Below are positions 8,358 through 16,750 of a stretch of DNA of 64,000 bases, one piece after another. The translations under genes and the position numbers were made by a program. Origin of the DNA: Mesobacillus subterraneus (GTDB lineage: Bacteria; Bacillota; Bacilli; Bacillales; Cytobacillaceae); assembly GCF_023715485.1 (NCBI RefSeq), contig NZ_JAMBOF010000002.1, forward strand, positions 1 through 64,000. Direction: 5' to 3'. How positions within the stretch are numbered: the first letter of the stretch is position 1; the number at the start of each line of letters is the position of its first letter. Under the pieces are notes generated by a model that had not been told where the DNA came from, did not search any database, and saw only the letters and a program-made list of their open reading frames with translations.

Positions 8358-10043
8358 TTATCCAGGATATTGGAAAGGCATATATCTTACTTTCCAAATG
8401 CCATCTTCCTGAGTCATTTGGAAAATAAGTGAATCGGCATCATCTGAGTAGTGAAGTTGGACGCCAACTGGTTTTCCAAGGTCATCTTCAGCATAAAACA
8501 ATGTGGCAAACTGATATCCTCTAAGTACATTGCCCAAGCTTGATCCATTGCCCTGTTCCTTTAAGAATTGTTCTAAATTGGGCATTGCATCATTTTGGCT
8601 GTACAAGGCATACATTGTTTCATAATCACCTTGTTCATTCGCGTGGAAATATAAACTCATGATTTCAAAAGGATTATATTGTTTTAGTATATTCAAATCC
8701 TTTTGGGATGAAAATTCATTATAGCTGGCCAAGAGTTCATTTGATAATGGAAGGATGTCTGAAAAGACGTCTTCATTTTTAAGATTATTGGGAGCGACCA
8801 TATATATTGGAAAACTTACCATTTGATTGTCAAAATCAGTTGGCTTTTGAAATTTATTTCTTTCAAGTTCTTCATAAAATCTCTTTATTGATTTCCCAGT
8901 GTCTGTCTCTGGATACACACTCATGATACTTTTAAATGCTTCCTTAACCTCATCCTTCAATACATTATGTTCATCAAAAATAGCGCTGGGATTTGGTCCA
9001 TGCACAAATTCCGCATAATAGGACTTTACATCGCCAATTATCCATTCTTTAATCATTTCGTGTGTAAAGGTATGGATCACCTTTTCATATTTCACCAGCA
9101 GCTCTCCGAGTTTTTGATAAGAAAGGACTCTACCTTGATGGTCATGAATTTTTTCGTCCCTTAACTCCAAATAGGTTATAAAATCTTCATGTACGTTTGG
9201 TTTCAATTGGTCTGCTACCCATGAATAATTGATTTCCGAGTGGATTGCACCTGCTTCATTTCCCTTAAAGTAATAGCCATTCTCTTTGGCCCCTGCAGCA
9301 AGTGATCTTAATTGGTCATTTTTAATTCCTTTTCCACCACTATTTAGTTTTGCAGCAAGTCTTGCTGCACTTTCTTCCTTCAGCTCTTTTTCAAACAAAC
9401 TAGTTATATCTGAATGCCAATAAACGGACTGATAATACTCAAGCTGAAGTAACAGCTGTTGCTCAAGTTCCATATCCCCGTAACGATCGCGATCATCACC
9501 GTGAAACTTTTCTATTACCTCCGAAGGCAGGGTAAATGTCTTATCAATCCTTTCTTTAATGTGTTGTTTCATTTCCATTAGTTCATCCTGATTGTAGTTT
9601 TCTAAGTTATCAAGTGCGTTTGCTTTTGTGTCATCGATTTCATTTAGGAGTTGAGGAGCTAAAGGAATTTCAACTGTTCTATATGAAAGTCCCAGCTTTT
9701 CTTCAACTTCAGCTTGTTTACTGTAAAAATATTTCTCAATCATTTCAAATTGCTCTTCCACATGTGCTGCCTTTACTTCTCCGGTTATACTATTCTCTCC
9801 TGACCGATGTTCCCCTGGATTTAGGCTATGATTTGAAATATACTGCATCATCAAAATCCCGGCAATCAACCCAACACCGATAAAACTGGCCGCATACGGC
9901 AAGTGAAACCATTTATTGTGGTTCTTTCTCTTCTGATCCTTTTTTATGGCAGCGAGAATTGCAGAACGGTTCTCTTCTTCTGGGATATCGTTGTACGCTT
10001 TTTTCAGGCTATCGAGACGTTTTTCCAATAACTGATCATCCAT
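8358..10043 (-). CDS. large membrane protein, candidate anti-sigma factor for the adjacent ECF sigma
   Basis: About 561 residues: a cytoplasmic, charged N-terminus (1-45), one membrane segment (about 49-68, AASFIGVGLIAGILMMQYI) and a roughly 490-residue outside part. The outer part is mostly helical and acidic. Its last 120 residues (around LYFHANEQGDYETMYALYSQ to DGIWKVRYMPF) resemble an NTF2-like fold. It begins 8 bases before the sigma-gene stop. I start at the ATG behind GGAAGGTGAAAACC. Anti-sigma function is inferred from topology and coupling. I see no HxxxCxxC zinc motif, and it is far larger than usual anti-sigmas. I do not recognise the extracellular domain. Confidence 0.7.
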   Translation of the reverse strand: MDDQLLEKRLDSLKKAYNDIPEEENRSAILAAIKKDQKRKNHNKWFHLPYAASFIGVGLIAGILMMQYISNHSLNPGEHRSGENSITGEVKAAHVEEQFEMIEKYFYSKQAEVEEKLGLSYRTVEIPLAPQLLNEIDDTKANALDNLENYNQDELMEMKQHIKERIDKTFTLPSEVIEKFHGDDRDRYGDMELEQQLLLQLEYYQSVYWHSDITSLFEKELKEESAARLAAKLNSGGKGIKNDQLRSLAAGAKENGYYFKGNEAGAIHSEINYSWVADQLKPNVHEDFITYLELRDEKIHDHQGRVLSYQKLGELLVKYEKVIHTFTHEMIKEWIIGDVKSYYAEFVHGPNPSAIFDEHNVLKDEVKEAFKSIMSVYPETDTGKSIKRFYEELERNKFQKPTDFDNQMVSFPIYMVAPNNLKNEDVFSDILPLSNELLASYNEFSSQKDLNILKQYNPFEIMSLYFHANEQGDYETMYALYSQNDAMPNLEQFLKEQGNGSSLGNVLRGYQFATLFYAEDDLGKPVGVQLHYSDDADSLIFQMTQEDGIWKVRYMPFQYPG

Positions 10044-10593
10044 GGTTTTCACCTTCCCTTTTCTCTGCCAGGGCGAGCAGTTTTTTCAAATGGTCCTTCC
10101 CTCTTAAAAGGCGTGTTTTAACATTTGCCAGTGATATGCCAGTAATGTCCGCTATCTCATCGTAGCTTTTATCATGGAAATAAAAGAGGACGATTGGAAT
10201 CCTGTATTTTTCATCTAGTTTTTGAATGCAATCATGCAACGTCTTGTCTTCCTCAAAGCGAAGGATATTTTCTTCTGCGGTTTTGCCGTTGTATGTCCTC
10301 TCTTTGCCAAATTTCAAAACCTTCTTGATCTGTCTTTGTTTATTCCGGGCAAAATCCCTTGTTACGTTTAATGTTATTTTATACAGCCATGTCGTGAATT
10401 TCGCATGTGAAAACTGGTCAAGGAAACGAAACACCCTGACAAACACTTCCTGCGTGATATCGTCTATGTCGTCATATTTGTTCCCGAGCTGGAAGGCGAA
10501 GCGTTTGACTGTTGGAGTATGAATATCAATAAGCTCCGCAAAAGCCTGCATATTGCCGTTCCGTGCCCGGAAAACTAATTCCTCATCATTCAT
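10036..10593 (-). CDS. ECF-type RNA polymerase sigma factor
   Basis: 185 residues. Region 2 (about residues 20-85) includes DDITQEVFVRVFRFLDQF and FTTWLYKITLNVTRDFARNK. Region 4 (about 115-170) includes CIQKLDEKYRIPIVL and a helix-turn-helix DEIADITGISLANVKTRLLRG. No regions 1 or 3, so it is an extracytoplasmic-function sigma. It overlaps the following membrane protein by 8 bases, the usual sigma/anti-sigma arrangement. It sits where B. subtilis has alaR/alaT. Resembles the SigX/SigW/SigV group, but I cannot assign a member. The signal and regulon are unknown. Confidence 0.93.
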   Translation of the reverse strand: MNDEELVFRARNGNMQAFAELIDIHTPTVKRFAFQLGNKYDDIDDITQEVFVRVFRFLDQFSHAKFTTWLYKITLNVTRDFARNKQRQIKKVLKFGKERTYNGKTAEENILRFEEDKTLHDCIQKLDEKYRIPIVLFYFHDKSYDEIADITGISLANVKTRLLRGKDHLKKLLALAEKREGENHG

Positions 10594-10905
10594 TCGAAGC
10601 CCCCAAACTGATTACCTTCGTTGTTAATGTCGGCAAACTAATTGTTTTTTTTATGCTAGGCGCAGTACGGCCGATCGCATCAGTCGTGATGTCGCTGCAA
10701 AAGCGCTCTTGTAAAACAACTTCAACAATAAAACGAAGTCTTTTGTGCATTTGTTTCAAAAAAATAGCAAAAAACTAAATTACTGGTGATAACCTGTTAT
10801 CGCTATGCTTTTCCCTTAAAAAATAGTAACATGGAGAAATGAATTTTCTGTCTTATCAGAAAGTTGTTTTTGGAATAATTAGATTTTGTAAAAGGAGTTT
10901 TCTAA
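10594..10905. other. divergent promoter region between the sigma gene and a transporter
   Basis: 312 bases with no credible gene. It must hold the promoters for the sigma operon (leftward) and the transporter (rightward). I could not find an unambiguous ECF-type AAC/CGT autoregulatory promoter by eye. The transporter ribosome binding site AAAGGAG is at about 10892. Confidence 0.5.
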
Positions 10906-12249
10906 ATGGAGAAGCACGAACAATGGACATCAAAGCTGGGGTTCATCCTGGCGGCGGCGGGATCTGCCATTGGTCTCGGGGCAATCTGGAAGTTCCCCTA
11001 TATGGCAGGTACAAATGGGGGCGGGATCTTCCTTATTTTCTTCCTGCTTATGACGATTTTTATCGGGGCACCGATTTTATTGGCCGAATTCATTATTGGC
11101 CGTAACACACAAAAGGATGCAGTCATGTCATACAAGCACCTGGCACCAAAAAGTGCATGGCCTATGCTTGGCTATGGCGGCGTCATTGCTTCTTTTCTTA
11201 TCCTTTCATTCTACAGTGTCGTCGGCGGCTGGATTCTTTCTTATTTAACCAGAAGCTTCACTGGCTCTTTATCCGGCTTGACGCAAGCTGAGTACGGAGC
11301 CACTTTTGATAGGATAATCTCCAGCCCCTATGAGGCTGTTGCTGTTCAATTTCTTTTTATGCTGCTTACGATCTGGGTTGTCCAGGGCGGCGTACAGAAG
11401 GGCATTGAAAAAGCCAGTAAATATATGATGCCTGCGCTTTTTGTCCTGTTTATCATACTTGTCATCCGTTCCCTCACGCTAGAAGGAGCAATGGCAGGCG
11501 TTGAATTCTTCCTGAAGCCTGATTGGTCTGCCGTCACTGGCGAAACCATCCTGCTGGCGCTCGGACAGTCCTTTTTCGCATTGAGCGTGGGCCTGTCTGT
11601 TATGGTTACGTACGCTTCATATCTATCCAAGGGAGAGAGCCTGGCAAAGTCAGCGTTCTCGGTTGTCGGCTTGAACATCTTCATTTCGCTTCTCGCTGGT
11701 CTGGTTATTTTTCCTGCAGTGTTTGCGCTCGGATTTGAGCCGGAAGCAGGGCCAGGATTGGTTTTTGTCGTGCTGCCTGCCGTTTTTGATCAGCTCGCAT
11801 TCGGGGGACTTTTCTTAACAATCTTTTTAGTTCTGCTGCTGTTCGCTACCCTGACTTCTGCTTTTTCAATATTGGAAATTATCGTAGCCGTACTTGCAAA
11901 GGGCGATCAGCAAAAAAGAAAAAAATATTCCTGGATTGCCGGACTGCTCGTATTTGCAGCTGGCATTCCCAATGCACTTTCCTTTGGTGTTTTATCAGAG
12001 GTGAAGTTTTTCGGTAAGACTTTCTTTGACCTTGCCGATTTCCTGACAAGCAATATTGCCCTGCCGCTTGGCGCGTTTTTCATCGCGATTTTTGTTGGCT
12101 ACGCATTGCCAAGAAAAATCGTCAGGCAGGAGCTGGAAGCAGGGACAGGGGGAAATCCACTCCTATTTAAAATCTGGTATTTTTCCATCCGCTACATCGT
12201 ACCTGTTGGGATCGGCATTGTCTTTTTACAGTCCATTGGCATTCTTTAA
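10906..12249 (+). CDS. sodium-dependent transporter, NSS family
   Basis: 447-residue membrane protein of the neurotransmitter:sodium symporter (LeuT) family, importing an amino acid or similar solute with Na+. About 11 membrane segments. TM1 carries GFILAAAGSAIGLGAIWKFP with the unwound Na+/substrate site, followed by GTNGGGIFLIFFL and the TM6 region ALGQSFFALSVG. The substrate is not predictable. No small MetS-like partner gene follows, unlike the second NSS gene at 61023. Start ATG behind AAAGGAG. Confidence 0.92.
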   Translation: MEKHEQWTSKLGFILAAAGSAIGLGAIWKFPYMAGTNGGGIFLIFFLLMTIFIGAPILLAEFIIGRNTQKDAVMSYKHLAPKSAWPMLGYGGVIASFLILSFYSVVGGWILSYLTRSFTGSLSGLTQAEYGATFDRIISSPYEAVAVQFLFMLLTIWVVQGGVQKGIEKASKYMMPALFVLFIILVIRSLTLEGAMAGVEFFLKPDWSAVTGETILLALGQSFFALSVGLSVMVTYASYLSKGESLAKSAFSVVGLNIFISLLAGLVIFPAVFALGFEPEAGPGLVFVVLPAVFDQLAFGGLFLTIFLVLLLFATLTSAFSILEIIVAVLAKGDQQKRKKYSWIAGLLVFAAGIPNALSFGVLSEVKFFGKTFFDLADFLTSNIALPLGAFFIAIFVGYALPRKIVRQELEAGTGGNPLLFKIWYFSIRYIVPVGIGIVFLQSIGIL

Positions 12250-12396
12250 AATGTGGCTGTGTTGATTTATGCACCTCTCTGGTTGGAGCGAAAGCCACGA
12301 AACCCAAAGTTAAAAAAACGTTCATAATATTGTCGTTATTTTCAAAAAACTTCTGATAAAATAATAGTAGGAGATATTTTATGGAGGTGAAGAGCG

Positions 12397-12642
12397 ATGA
12401 ATTCAATTGGCCATAATATCAAGAGCTGCCGTGAACGTATGGGAATATCCCAGGAGGAGCTCGCTTTAAAAATCAGAGTCGGTACGCAAACCATCAGACG
12501 GTACGAAAGCGGCGAACAGACACCTAATTCCCAGACGATTTTAAAAATCTCAACTGCCCTTGATGTCCCAGCTTCCGAGTTAATGGGACAATTCTATTAT
12601 TCTTCACAGCCAGAACTTGATCAAAAGCCAAGCAGCCTGTAA
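12397..12642 (+). CDS. small XRE-family HTH regulator
   Basis: 81 residues, mostly a single helix-turn-helix: IGHNIKSCRERMGISQEELA, LKIRVGTQTIRRYESGEQ, TILKISTALDVPASELMG. It probably binds DNA as a dimer. No effector domain. Start behind GGAGGTGAAGAGCG. It stands alone between the NSS transporter and an unknown intergenic region, so its target is unknown. Confidence 0.88.
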   Translation: MNSIGHNIKSCRERMGISQEELALKIRVGTQTIRRYESGEQTPNSQTILKISTALDVPASELMGQFYYSSQPELDQKPSSL

Positions 12643-12675
12643 CCGGACGGACATGATATAGGAAAACGGCTGACG

Positions 12676-12706
12676 GAGCGGGCAGATAAAATCTGCCCGC
12701 TCTTTT
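12676..12706 (+). terminator. terminator of the XRE gene
   Basis: GAGCGGGCAGAT and ATCTGCCCGCTC form a perfect 12-bp stem with a 3-nt loop, then TTTT. Confidence 0.9.
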
Positions 12707-12798
12707 ACATATAAAAATTTTATTTAGGAAGATGTATATCATTCTGGCAAACTGGTTATCCTTATAGCATAAGGCTTTCTAGTATTCCCCCCCTTTTT

Positions 12799-12831
12799 AA
12801 TGGACACCTGTATTAGGTGTCCATCTTTTTT
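12799..12831 (+). terminator. orphan strong terminator
   Basis: ATGGACACCT and AGGTGTCCAT make a 10-bp stem with a 5-nt loop, followed by CTTTTTTT. The XRE gene already ends at the terminator 95 bases upstream, so no protein gene ends here. It may close a small RNA transcript starting somewhere in 12705-12790. Confidence 0.7.
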
Positions 12832-13023
12832 TGTATTCTCCCTGTTGCTTACATCGTACCGTAATATGAATACTATTTTCCGTCTTGAAAAACCTATATC
12901 AAGTGAGCTAATAGTAATAAAAGCAATGAATAAACGATTTTATGCGTGTGAAGTTCTGATTCACGGGGAAAATAAAAGTCATACCTTACATATTCCACAA
13001 ATAATGTCAGGAGTGAAAGCCGC

Positions 13024-13881
13024 ATGGAATTTGCCAGGAATAAAACCGTAAAAGGAATCGATTTATATTACGAACACTATGTCCATCCAGAATCAAAAGA
13101 AACTCTGGTCCTTCTCCACGGTTTTCTTTCCTCTACTTTCAGCTTCAGGCATTTGATTCCGCTGCTGAAAGAGGACTATAACGTCATATCCGTGGACCTC
13201 CCGCCTTTTGGGAAAAGCGGCAAGGTGTCCAGTTTTAAATATTCGTATCACAATCTGGCGACGACAGTTGTAGAATTGATGAAATCGCTGGGAATCCAGG
13301 AGTTCAATGTCGTAGGTCATTCAATGGGCGGCCAGATCGCCTTGAACATTCTTTTGCATTATCCCGAATATGCTAAAAAGGGCATATTGCTGTGCAGCTC
13401 AGGCTATTTAAAAAAGGCAAAATTGCCTCTAGTTCTCTCAAGTTATATTCCTTATTTCCATCTGTACGTTAAATTCCATCTCGCAAAGTCTGGTGTGAAG
13501 CAAAACCTGCAAAACGTCGTTTATAACCATTCGATGATCAATGATGAAATGCTGTATGGCTATCTGTCCCCCTTCCTTGAGGATGATATTTTCAAAGCAT
13601 TGACGATGATGATCAGGCATCGCGAGGGCGACCTTACTTCAGATGAGCTGAAAAAAGTGGAAGCGCCTTGCCTGATGATTTGGGGTGAGCATGATAAGGT
13701 CGTGCCAGTAAGTGTTGGCAGACGCCTGAAAAAGGATTTGAGGAATTCCGAACTGGTTGTACTTAAGGAAACGGGCCATCTCGTACCGGAAGAAAGGCCT
13801 GAGGAAGTTCATCAGCTGATCAACAGGTTCATCATTGGTACTGAAGAAAAAGTGGAAGCAACTGCAAACGGCAGCCGCTAA
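13024..13881 (+). CDS. yugF: alpha/beta hydrolase
   Basis: 285-residue alpha/beta-hydrolase fold enzyme, cytosolic, substrate unknown. The oxyanion segment LLHGFLSSTFSFR is near residue 34. The nucleophile elbow VVGHSMGGQIA is near 98 with the catalytic Ser. The acid is probably Asp in WGEHDKVVP, and the His is in KETGHLVPEERPE. Start behind AGGAGTGAAAGCC. The B. subtilis counterpart YugF lies at the same place next to yugE and patB. Confidence 0.9.
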   Translation: MEFARNKTVKGIDLYYEHYVHPESKETLVLLHGFLSSTFSFRHLIPLLKEDYNVISVDLPPFGKSGKVSSFKYSYHNLATTVVELMKSLGIQEFNVVGHSMGGQIALNILLHYPEYAKKGILLCSSGYLKKAKLPLVLSSYIPYFHLYVKFHLAKSGVKQNLQNVVYNHSMINDEMLYGYLSPFLEDDIFKALTMMIRHREGDLTSDELKKVEAPCLMIWGEHDKVVPVSVGRRLKKDLRNSELVVLKETGHLVPEERPEEVHQLINRFIIGTEEKVEATANGSR

Positions 13882-13893
13882 TGGCTGCCGTTT
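13866..13893. terminator. terminator shared by yugF and yugE
   Basis: AAACGGCAGCC and GGCTGCCGTTT form an 11-bp stem overlapping the yugF stop codon, between convergent genes. Confidence 0.85.
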
Positions 13894-13895
13894 AC

Positions 13896-14156
13896 TTATA
13901 AGGAGCAAACATCTTCGTTTTTAATCGCAAGCAGGATATTCGCGACTGAAAGACATTCTTTATAGGGCAAAACCTGTTCAAATGAAAATTCAAATACTGA
14001 CTGGATCCTCCCTGCGATTTTTTCTGCATCATCATAGTCGTGCACAGCCTGGAGGATATCCGCGATTTCCGGGTCAAATTCACCTTCTCCCATGTTAAAA
14101 GGATCCCATTTATTCAAAACATCGATTAATTTATAGCTGAGTTCTTTAGATTCCAA
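13896..14156 (-). CDS. yugE: DUF1871 family protein
   Basis: 86-residue acidic, soluble, helical protein of unknown function. Residues around DVLNKWDPFNMGEGEFDPEI are typical of the family. I prefer the TTG start, six bases after AGGTG, over a GTG that overlaps the ribosome binding site. This gives exactly the length expected for YugE. It keeps the yugF-yugE-patB order of B. subtilis. Confidence 0.82.
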   Translation of the reverse strand: MESKELSYKLIDVLNKWDPFNMGEGEFDPEIADILQAVHDYDDAEKIAGRIQSVFEFSFEQVLPYKECLSVANILLAIKNEDVCSL

Positions 14157-14240
14157 TCCAATCACCTGATATTTTTTTAAAAATATTTTATCATAAAGAT
14201 AGTGAGAGATAAATTTTCAGGAAAAGGCGGTGCGTACATA

Positions 14241-15410
14241 GTGGATCGAATTGATTTTGATAAAGTGGTTGACCGCAGCAACTCCCATTCTGTGAAATGG
14301 GATTTTACGAAGAATGTTTTTGGAACAGAGGATGTTCTGCCGATGTGGGTAGCGGATATGGATTTTCATCCTCCGGAGCCGGTAATCAAGGCATTAAAAG
14401 ACCGGATTGACCATGGTGTTTTTGGTTATACATTTGTCCCATTTTCAGTTACTGAAGCTATCCAGGACTGGATGAAAAAGCGCCACGACTGTGAGTTTGA
14501 GAAGTCATCGATTGTTTTCAGTGAAGGTGTTGTCCCTTCGATTAGTACTGCGATCCGCGCCTTCACAGAAAAAGGCGACAAGGTGCTGGTGCATTCACCT
14601 GTATACACGCCATTTTTCAATATGGTGAAAAACAATGGCAGGACGCTCGTCACTTCCAGCTTGATTTATGAAAATAACCGGTATGAACTCGATTTTGCGG
14701 ATTTTGCAGCGAAGTTAAAAGAGGGCGTGAAGATGTTCATACTCTGCAACCCTCATAATCCAGGCGGCAGGGTCTGGACAAAAGAAGAACTCGAAAAACT
14801 TGGGGACCTCTGTGTGGAGCATGATTGCCTGATTGTTTCCGATGAAATTCATTCTGACCTGGTATTCGAGCCCCATGTCCATATTCCAATTGCTTCGATT
14901 AAGGATGCTTTCAAGGAAGTTACGGTTACATTTGTCGCGCCAAGCAAGACGTTCAACCTTGCTGGTCTTCAGGCATCAGCTGCGATCATCCCGAACAAGG
15001 AATTGAAAGCGAAGTTCAAGGAAGTCCAGCAGCAGCAAGGTTTTTTCACCCTCAACGCATTCGCCATAGCTGGAATGGAAGCGGCATATCGAGAAGGCGA
15101 GCCATGGCTTGAACAGCTGCTGCCCTATTTAAATGAAAATATGGAAACTGCCACTAATTTTATTGAGGAAAATTTGCCTGCGCTGAAGCCGATGAAAGCT
15201 GACGCAACGTATCTGTTGTGGATTGACTGCAGAGAGCTCGGGCTGAGTGATGAGGAAATCAAGGAAAAGCTGCTGTACAAAGGCAAACTCGGCCTTGAAC
15301 CTGGCACGAAATACGGGGAAGGCGGGGAAGGCTTTGTCAGGATGAACCTAGCCTGCCCGCGGGAAACGTTGAATGAAGGCCTCGAGAGGCTGAAGAGAGC
15401 ATTCAGCTAA
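14241..15410 (+). CDS. patB: cystathionine beta-lyase / C-S lyase PatB
   Basis: PLP-dependent lyase of aminotransferase class I fold, cleaving cystathionine or other cysteine conjugates to homocysteine/thiol, pyruvate and ammonia. MalY/PatB signature DVLPMWVADMDFHPPEPV at the N-terminus, CNPHNPGGRVW, DEIHSDLVF, and the Schiff-base lysine in APSKTFNLAGLQ. I start at GTG 14241 behind GGAAAAGGCGG, giving 389 residues close to PatB. A GTG at 14202 is also in frame but has no ribosome binding site. Confidence 0.9.
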   Translation: MDRIDFDKVVDRSNSHSVKWDFTKNVFGTEDVLPMWVADMDFHPPEPVIKALKDRIDHGVFGYTFVPFSVTEAIQDWMKKRHDCEFEKSSIVFSEGVVPSISTAIRAFTEKGDKVLVHSPVYTPFFNMVKNNGRTLVTSSLIYENNRYELDFADFAAKLKEGVKMFILCNPHNPGGRVWTKEELEKLGDLCVEHDCLIVSDEIHSDLVFEPHVHIPIASIKDAFKEVTVTFVAPSKTFNLAGLQASAAIIPNKELKAKFKEVQQQQGFFTLNAFAIAGMEAAYREGEPWLEQLLPYLNENMETATNFIEENLPALKPMKADATYLLWIDCRELGLSDEEIKEKLLYKGKLGLEPGTKYGEGGEGFVRMNLACPRETLNEGLERLKRAFS

Positions 15411-15488
15411 TTTAGATATAAAAGAGAGAATTCAGCTACTTTTCTATCAAATGAACTTGAAGAGCGATCAGCTACTTTGAAAATAAAT

Positions 15489-15519
15489 GAGCCAGACCCT
15501 TTTGCAGGGGCTGGCTCAT
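15489..15519. terminator. bidirectional terminator after patB
   Basis: TGAGCCAG(A)CCC pairs with GGGGCTGGCTCA between convergent genes. Confidence 0.8.
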
Positions 15520-15525
15520 CTTTAA

Positions 15526-15975
15526 TTAGGCACTGATTTCGAGTGCTTCGTAATATGGCTGGAGAGAATAGTGGATGATGGTATCCATTAATGGGTGCAG
15601 TTTTTGCGGAATCAGCTTTCTGGCATATTCCCATGCATTTTCCTCAATTTTCAGCGCGATCCCCTTACGATCGTGCTCATTATTGCATGCATCCATCTGC
15701 TCGATTAATCCGACAAGATGGCTGTCCTCTGCATGCCCAATTTCGTGGGCAAATACCACTGCCAGATACTCTTCAAAGCTATCTAAGGTAGAAAAGATTT
15801 GCAGGCACTGTGCCTTGATTTCTTCGATATATAAAGTGATTGTATGAGTTCCGAGATTGTATTTTCCGCCCGCGAATCGGTCACCAGAAAAAAAAGACTC
15901 AAGCTCTACCTCAACACGGCTTCCCGATTGGCTAAGAATCTGGTCGACAATATTCTCTATCTGTAAATCCTTCAA
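15526..15975 (-). CDS. small HExxH metallopeptidase-like protein
   Basis: 149-residue soluble protein. Residues 70-95 hold AVVFAHEIGHAEDSHLV, which matches the HExxH zinc-protease motif. The Asp/Glu following HEIGHAED could be the third ligand. A flanking amphipathic helix region precedes it (SFEEYLA). No signal peptide, so it is probably cytosolic. It lies where kinB lies in B. subtilis, between patB and kapB, but is unrelated to KinB. I do not know the family; ImmA/IrrE- or SprT-like folds are possible. Confidence 0.65.
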   Translation of the reverse strand: MKDLQIENIVDQILSQSGSRVEVELESFFSGDRFAGGKYNLGTHTITLYIEEIKAQCLQIFSTLDSFEEYLAVVFAHEIGHAEDSHLVGLIEQMDACNNEHDRKGIALKIEENAWEYARKLIPQKLHPLMDTIIHYSLQPYYEALEISA

Positions 15976-16117
15976 TTTATACCCCTACTCATTGTTTTAG
16001 AATATAAATTGTATTATAACGCTTTACTAAAATAAAGAAAACATGACTTTTACCCCGATTTTGAGCAAGGTAAACCTATTTTGCATGCAAAATACTTTTC
16101 AAAATTTGAAGCAGAAG

Positions 16118-16430
16118 TTTTATTAGCGAAAAAGCGATGGATATTGGCGAAAAACATTTTTTATTGGCAAAAATAAAAATATATTGGTGAATTTCCATTG
16201 GCGGAGATGCACTATATATTGGCTAACAGGTAATGTTACGCTGTTTTTCTAGTTTCCAAACCAAAGATATTGACCTGAGATATGCTTTTATAGCGAAAAT
16301 CCTGATTTTATAGCGAAAAAATAGTTTTTATAGCGAAAATCTGATTTTTATAGCGAAAAATTATTTTTTACAGCGAAAATCTAATTTATATAGCGAACTG
16401 GAAATTTCGTGCGATTTTTTCCAATTCCAG
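16118..16430 (-). repeat. TAGCGAAAA-family element, copy B (long)
   Basis: An irregular first part (about 16121-16225) has TATTGGCGAA-like units. A regular second part has six TAGCGAAAA/CAGCGAAAA units starting at 16291, 16311, 16331, 16351, 16371 and 16391, an exact 20-bp step. The last unit runs into the hairpin AACTGGAAA ... TTTCCAATT (16396-16426). The hairpin abuts the terminator of the 16454 gene. Spacer sequences between units vary. Not a CRISPR: the units and the step are too short. Function unknown. Confidence 0.85.
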
Positions 16431-16439
16431 CTGCAAAAA

Positions 16440-16465
16440 AAGAACAGCCTCTATCAGCTGTTCTC
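16440..16465 (-). terminator. terminator of the small membrane-protein gene
   Basis: AGAACAGC pairs with GCTGTTCT, followed on the minus strand by a run of T residues. It overlaps the stop codon of the gene. Confidence 0.8.
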
Positions 16466-16666
16466 CTTGGTATCTTCCATTTTTTTAAAAATTGCCTGCT
16501 CGTACTCTTTCGCTTTCTGAGCTTCCTTTTTTGAGACTTTGATGATAAATCTCATGGTCAGGACAGCGCCGATCAGGAAAACGAATGAAGTAATAGCTGC
16601 GGGAATATATTCGGTTTTATCTTCTGGAAAATATAAAAACAATGAGATGACAAACCACTTACTCAT
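16454..16666 (-). CDS. small membrane protein of unknown function
   Basis: 70 residues: a hydrophobic N-terminus (MSKWFVISLFLYF), a second membrane segment (IPAAITSFVFLIGAVLTMRF) and a charged cytoplasmic tail. I chose the ATG about 8 bases behind AAAGGA. No recognisable domain. It lies 85 bases downstream of the cyclophilin gene and may be on the same transcript. Confidence 0.6.
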   Translation of the reverse strand: MSKWFVISLFLYFPEDKTEYIPAAITSFVFLIGAVLTMRFIIKVSKKEAQKAKEYEQAIFKKMEDTKENS

Positions 16667-16750
16667 TCTCATCTTCCTTTCTTCAGCTGGGAAACACTTC
16701 TTCAAACATTATAGCAAGCTTTAGCATTTCGTCCAACATGAAGAAGCTGC

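Noticed and set aside
12800-13051. 83-codon open frame before yugF
   Set aside because: It starts inside the orphan terminator hairpin, overlaps the yugF start, has no ribosome binding site and no domain.
16287-16430. Regular repeat array resembling a CRISPR
   Set aside because: Units of about 10-12 bp with 8-10 bp spacers at a 20-bp step are too short, spacers are AT-rich and not unique-looking, and no cas genes lie nearby.
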